DNA from: Microplitis mediator
Lineage: Eukaryota > Arthropoda > Insecta > Hymenoptera > Braconidae
Length of the DNA: 64,000 bases
Direction of reading: 5' to 3'
NCBI RefSeq assembly: GCF_029852145.1
Contig: NC_079969.1
Coordinates: forward strand, 10,292,001 to 10,356,000
The notes below the pieces were generated by a model. That model did no database searches. It was not told where the DNA came from and saw nothing but the letters and a program-made list of their open reading frames with translations. Both the position numbers and the translations under genes were made by a program. Shown here piece by piece: positions 62,800 to 64,000 of this stretch; positions within the stretch are counted from its first letter, which is position 1; every line of letters begins with the position of its first letter.

Positions 62800-63130
62800 A
62801 AAAATCCACAAGAACTTTTTTTATAGGGAATTTAATTTTCTACAGAATTATGTCTTAGAAATTTTGTCATAGCTCTGATAGTTTAGACGGAATTTTAATT
62901 GTAAGGTTAACAAATTTTTCGATCATTTTTTAACTGATTTCAGAACGTGTACTTTAAACTGTGATTGCAGCCAAAGTACTGAGTTCAGAGAAAAAGTCAA
63001 AGAAACCTTTTTTGTAGAAAATTTAATTTCCTACAAATTTGTTCCCCTACAATTTTATCGTATCTCCGAAATTTCAGCCAATAATTTAAATTCAATGATT
63101 GACCTTAAATTTTTGAGCCATCTTTTATTT
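62800..63130. repeat. Dispersed self-complementary AT-rich repeat, tandem pair (best-preserved)
   Basis: Cores lie at about 62824-62846 (ATAGGGAATTTAATTTTCTA) and 63014-63038 (GTAGAAAATTTAATTTCCTA), about 190 bp apart, each followed by ATTTTGTCATAGCTCTGATA or ATTTTATCGTATCTCCGAAA. The repeat unit is clear here. Confidence 0.75.
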
Positions 63131-63139
63131 TTAAATAAA

Positions 63140-64000
63140 TCGAATCTTTATAAAAGGTGTTTTTCTAACCTTCCTATATCCTGACATATTTTAAAGCTCA
63201 GCGTGTTTATCTATCGTGACCCTGAAGACTCCCCTGACAGTGATTGACGCGCTCTTCGCCAGATATTTGTCTTATATTTATTTTTCCCGGTTTCTTAATA
63301 TTTATCTTAGGCTCCTGTCAAACTGTGGACAGTCCAATAAATAATGCTCACTGATACCAAGTGTGTGTTTTACTCTGACCTGATCGTCAATCTATCAGCT
63401 CATATATTTTTTAACCCTATTAGTCATCGTCAGACTCCTGTTTTCCTAAAATAATTACAAAAACATCCTCCACGTCATCACTTTATATTATAAATCAACC
63501 CTTTGGGGTCTAAATAATCGACTGTTAAATATAAAAAATTGTTTATAGAGAGCAAGTTTCAACACGTAGATAGTTTTTTCACTTAATCCGGAAGTAGATT
63601 ATTTTTGTTGTCCAGTATCTATACTACTAGATAAGAGCTTGCTTGCAGTCACTTATTTTTCATTGAAGGAAATAAAAGAGTGCAACGTAATAAATTTAAT
63701 TAAATTGTTAACGATGTTAGTAACGTCTGTCATAACAGACAAGAGAATGCCCGACTGGCTGGATCTATATAATAAATATATATATGAAGAGAATAAGAGA
63801 AAGAGAAAGAGGAAGAGAAAGAGAGAATTTATCTCACAGATTTAACTTGGAAGCCATCGTCGGTAATATTATTGCTGGCATCACCATTGCATATCGAGTA
63901 CTTCAAACGTCCCGTGAGTGGATACAGACAGATTTTATTTAATCTTCATAATTTTAGCTTCATTTAATTACTTTTGCTTCATTTATATCCCATTCTGGTA
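63140..64000. other. Non-coding right edge
   Basis: AT-rich sequence with a GA-rich run at about 63789-63827. No gene recognised. Confidence 0.55.

Overview
This window is eukaryotic and AT-rich. It has long homopolymer and microsatellite tracts, spliceosomal GT/AG signals, miniature inverted-repeat elements and almost no open reading frames above background. The one clearly recognisable protein-coding piece is a minus-strand exon near the left end. It encodes a signal peptide, a Ser/Thr/Gly/Pro-rich linker and a PAN/Apple domain of the type found in arthropod ZP-domain apical matrix proteins (neo/mey/nyo/tyn-like, nompA-like). With the dense hairpin-forming dispersed repeats, this suggests an insect. 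A parasitoid-wasp-like hymenopteran is my guess, but nothing seen here proves the order.

Layout. Positions 1-4180 hold the 5' end of the PAN-domain gene, read right to left. A proposed initiator and 5' UTR exon lie at 4177-4079, intron 1 at 4078-3207, and the coding exon at 3206-2786 with a consensus donor. A second intron then runs off the left edge. Positions about 4180-20200 are gene-poor DNA with simple repeats, a small inverted-repeat element (6251-6409), several hairpins and two weak promoter candidates. Positions 20245-20773 contain two adjacent inverted-repeat elements; the second is an almost complete foldback MITE with arms of about 125 bp. Positions 22928-24349 contain a 1.4-kb element with perfect 36-bp terminal inverted repeats. 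Its body is a TA-rich palindromic satellite with a period of about 95 bp, and it carries a compact 5S-rRNA-like sequence followed by an 18-T tract. This is the most unusual object in the window.

Positions about 24350-64000 are again mostly non-coding. They are saturated, especially from 41 to 63 kb, with copies of one diverged dispersed repeat whose core is a self-complementary motif around GAAATTTAATT. One short minus-strand reading frame (42150-41878) with a coding-like composition and one GC-rich island (55480-55780) are the only other places that look even possibly exonic.

No tRNA, intact rRNA, CRISPR array, transposase or reverse-transcriptase coding region was recognised. The window reads as the first exons of one gene plus a very long upstream or intergenic region shaped by non-autonomous elements. 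Calls other than the PAN exon and the three structurally defined elements are tentative.
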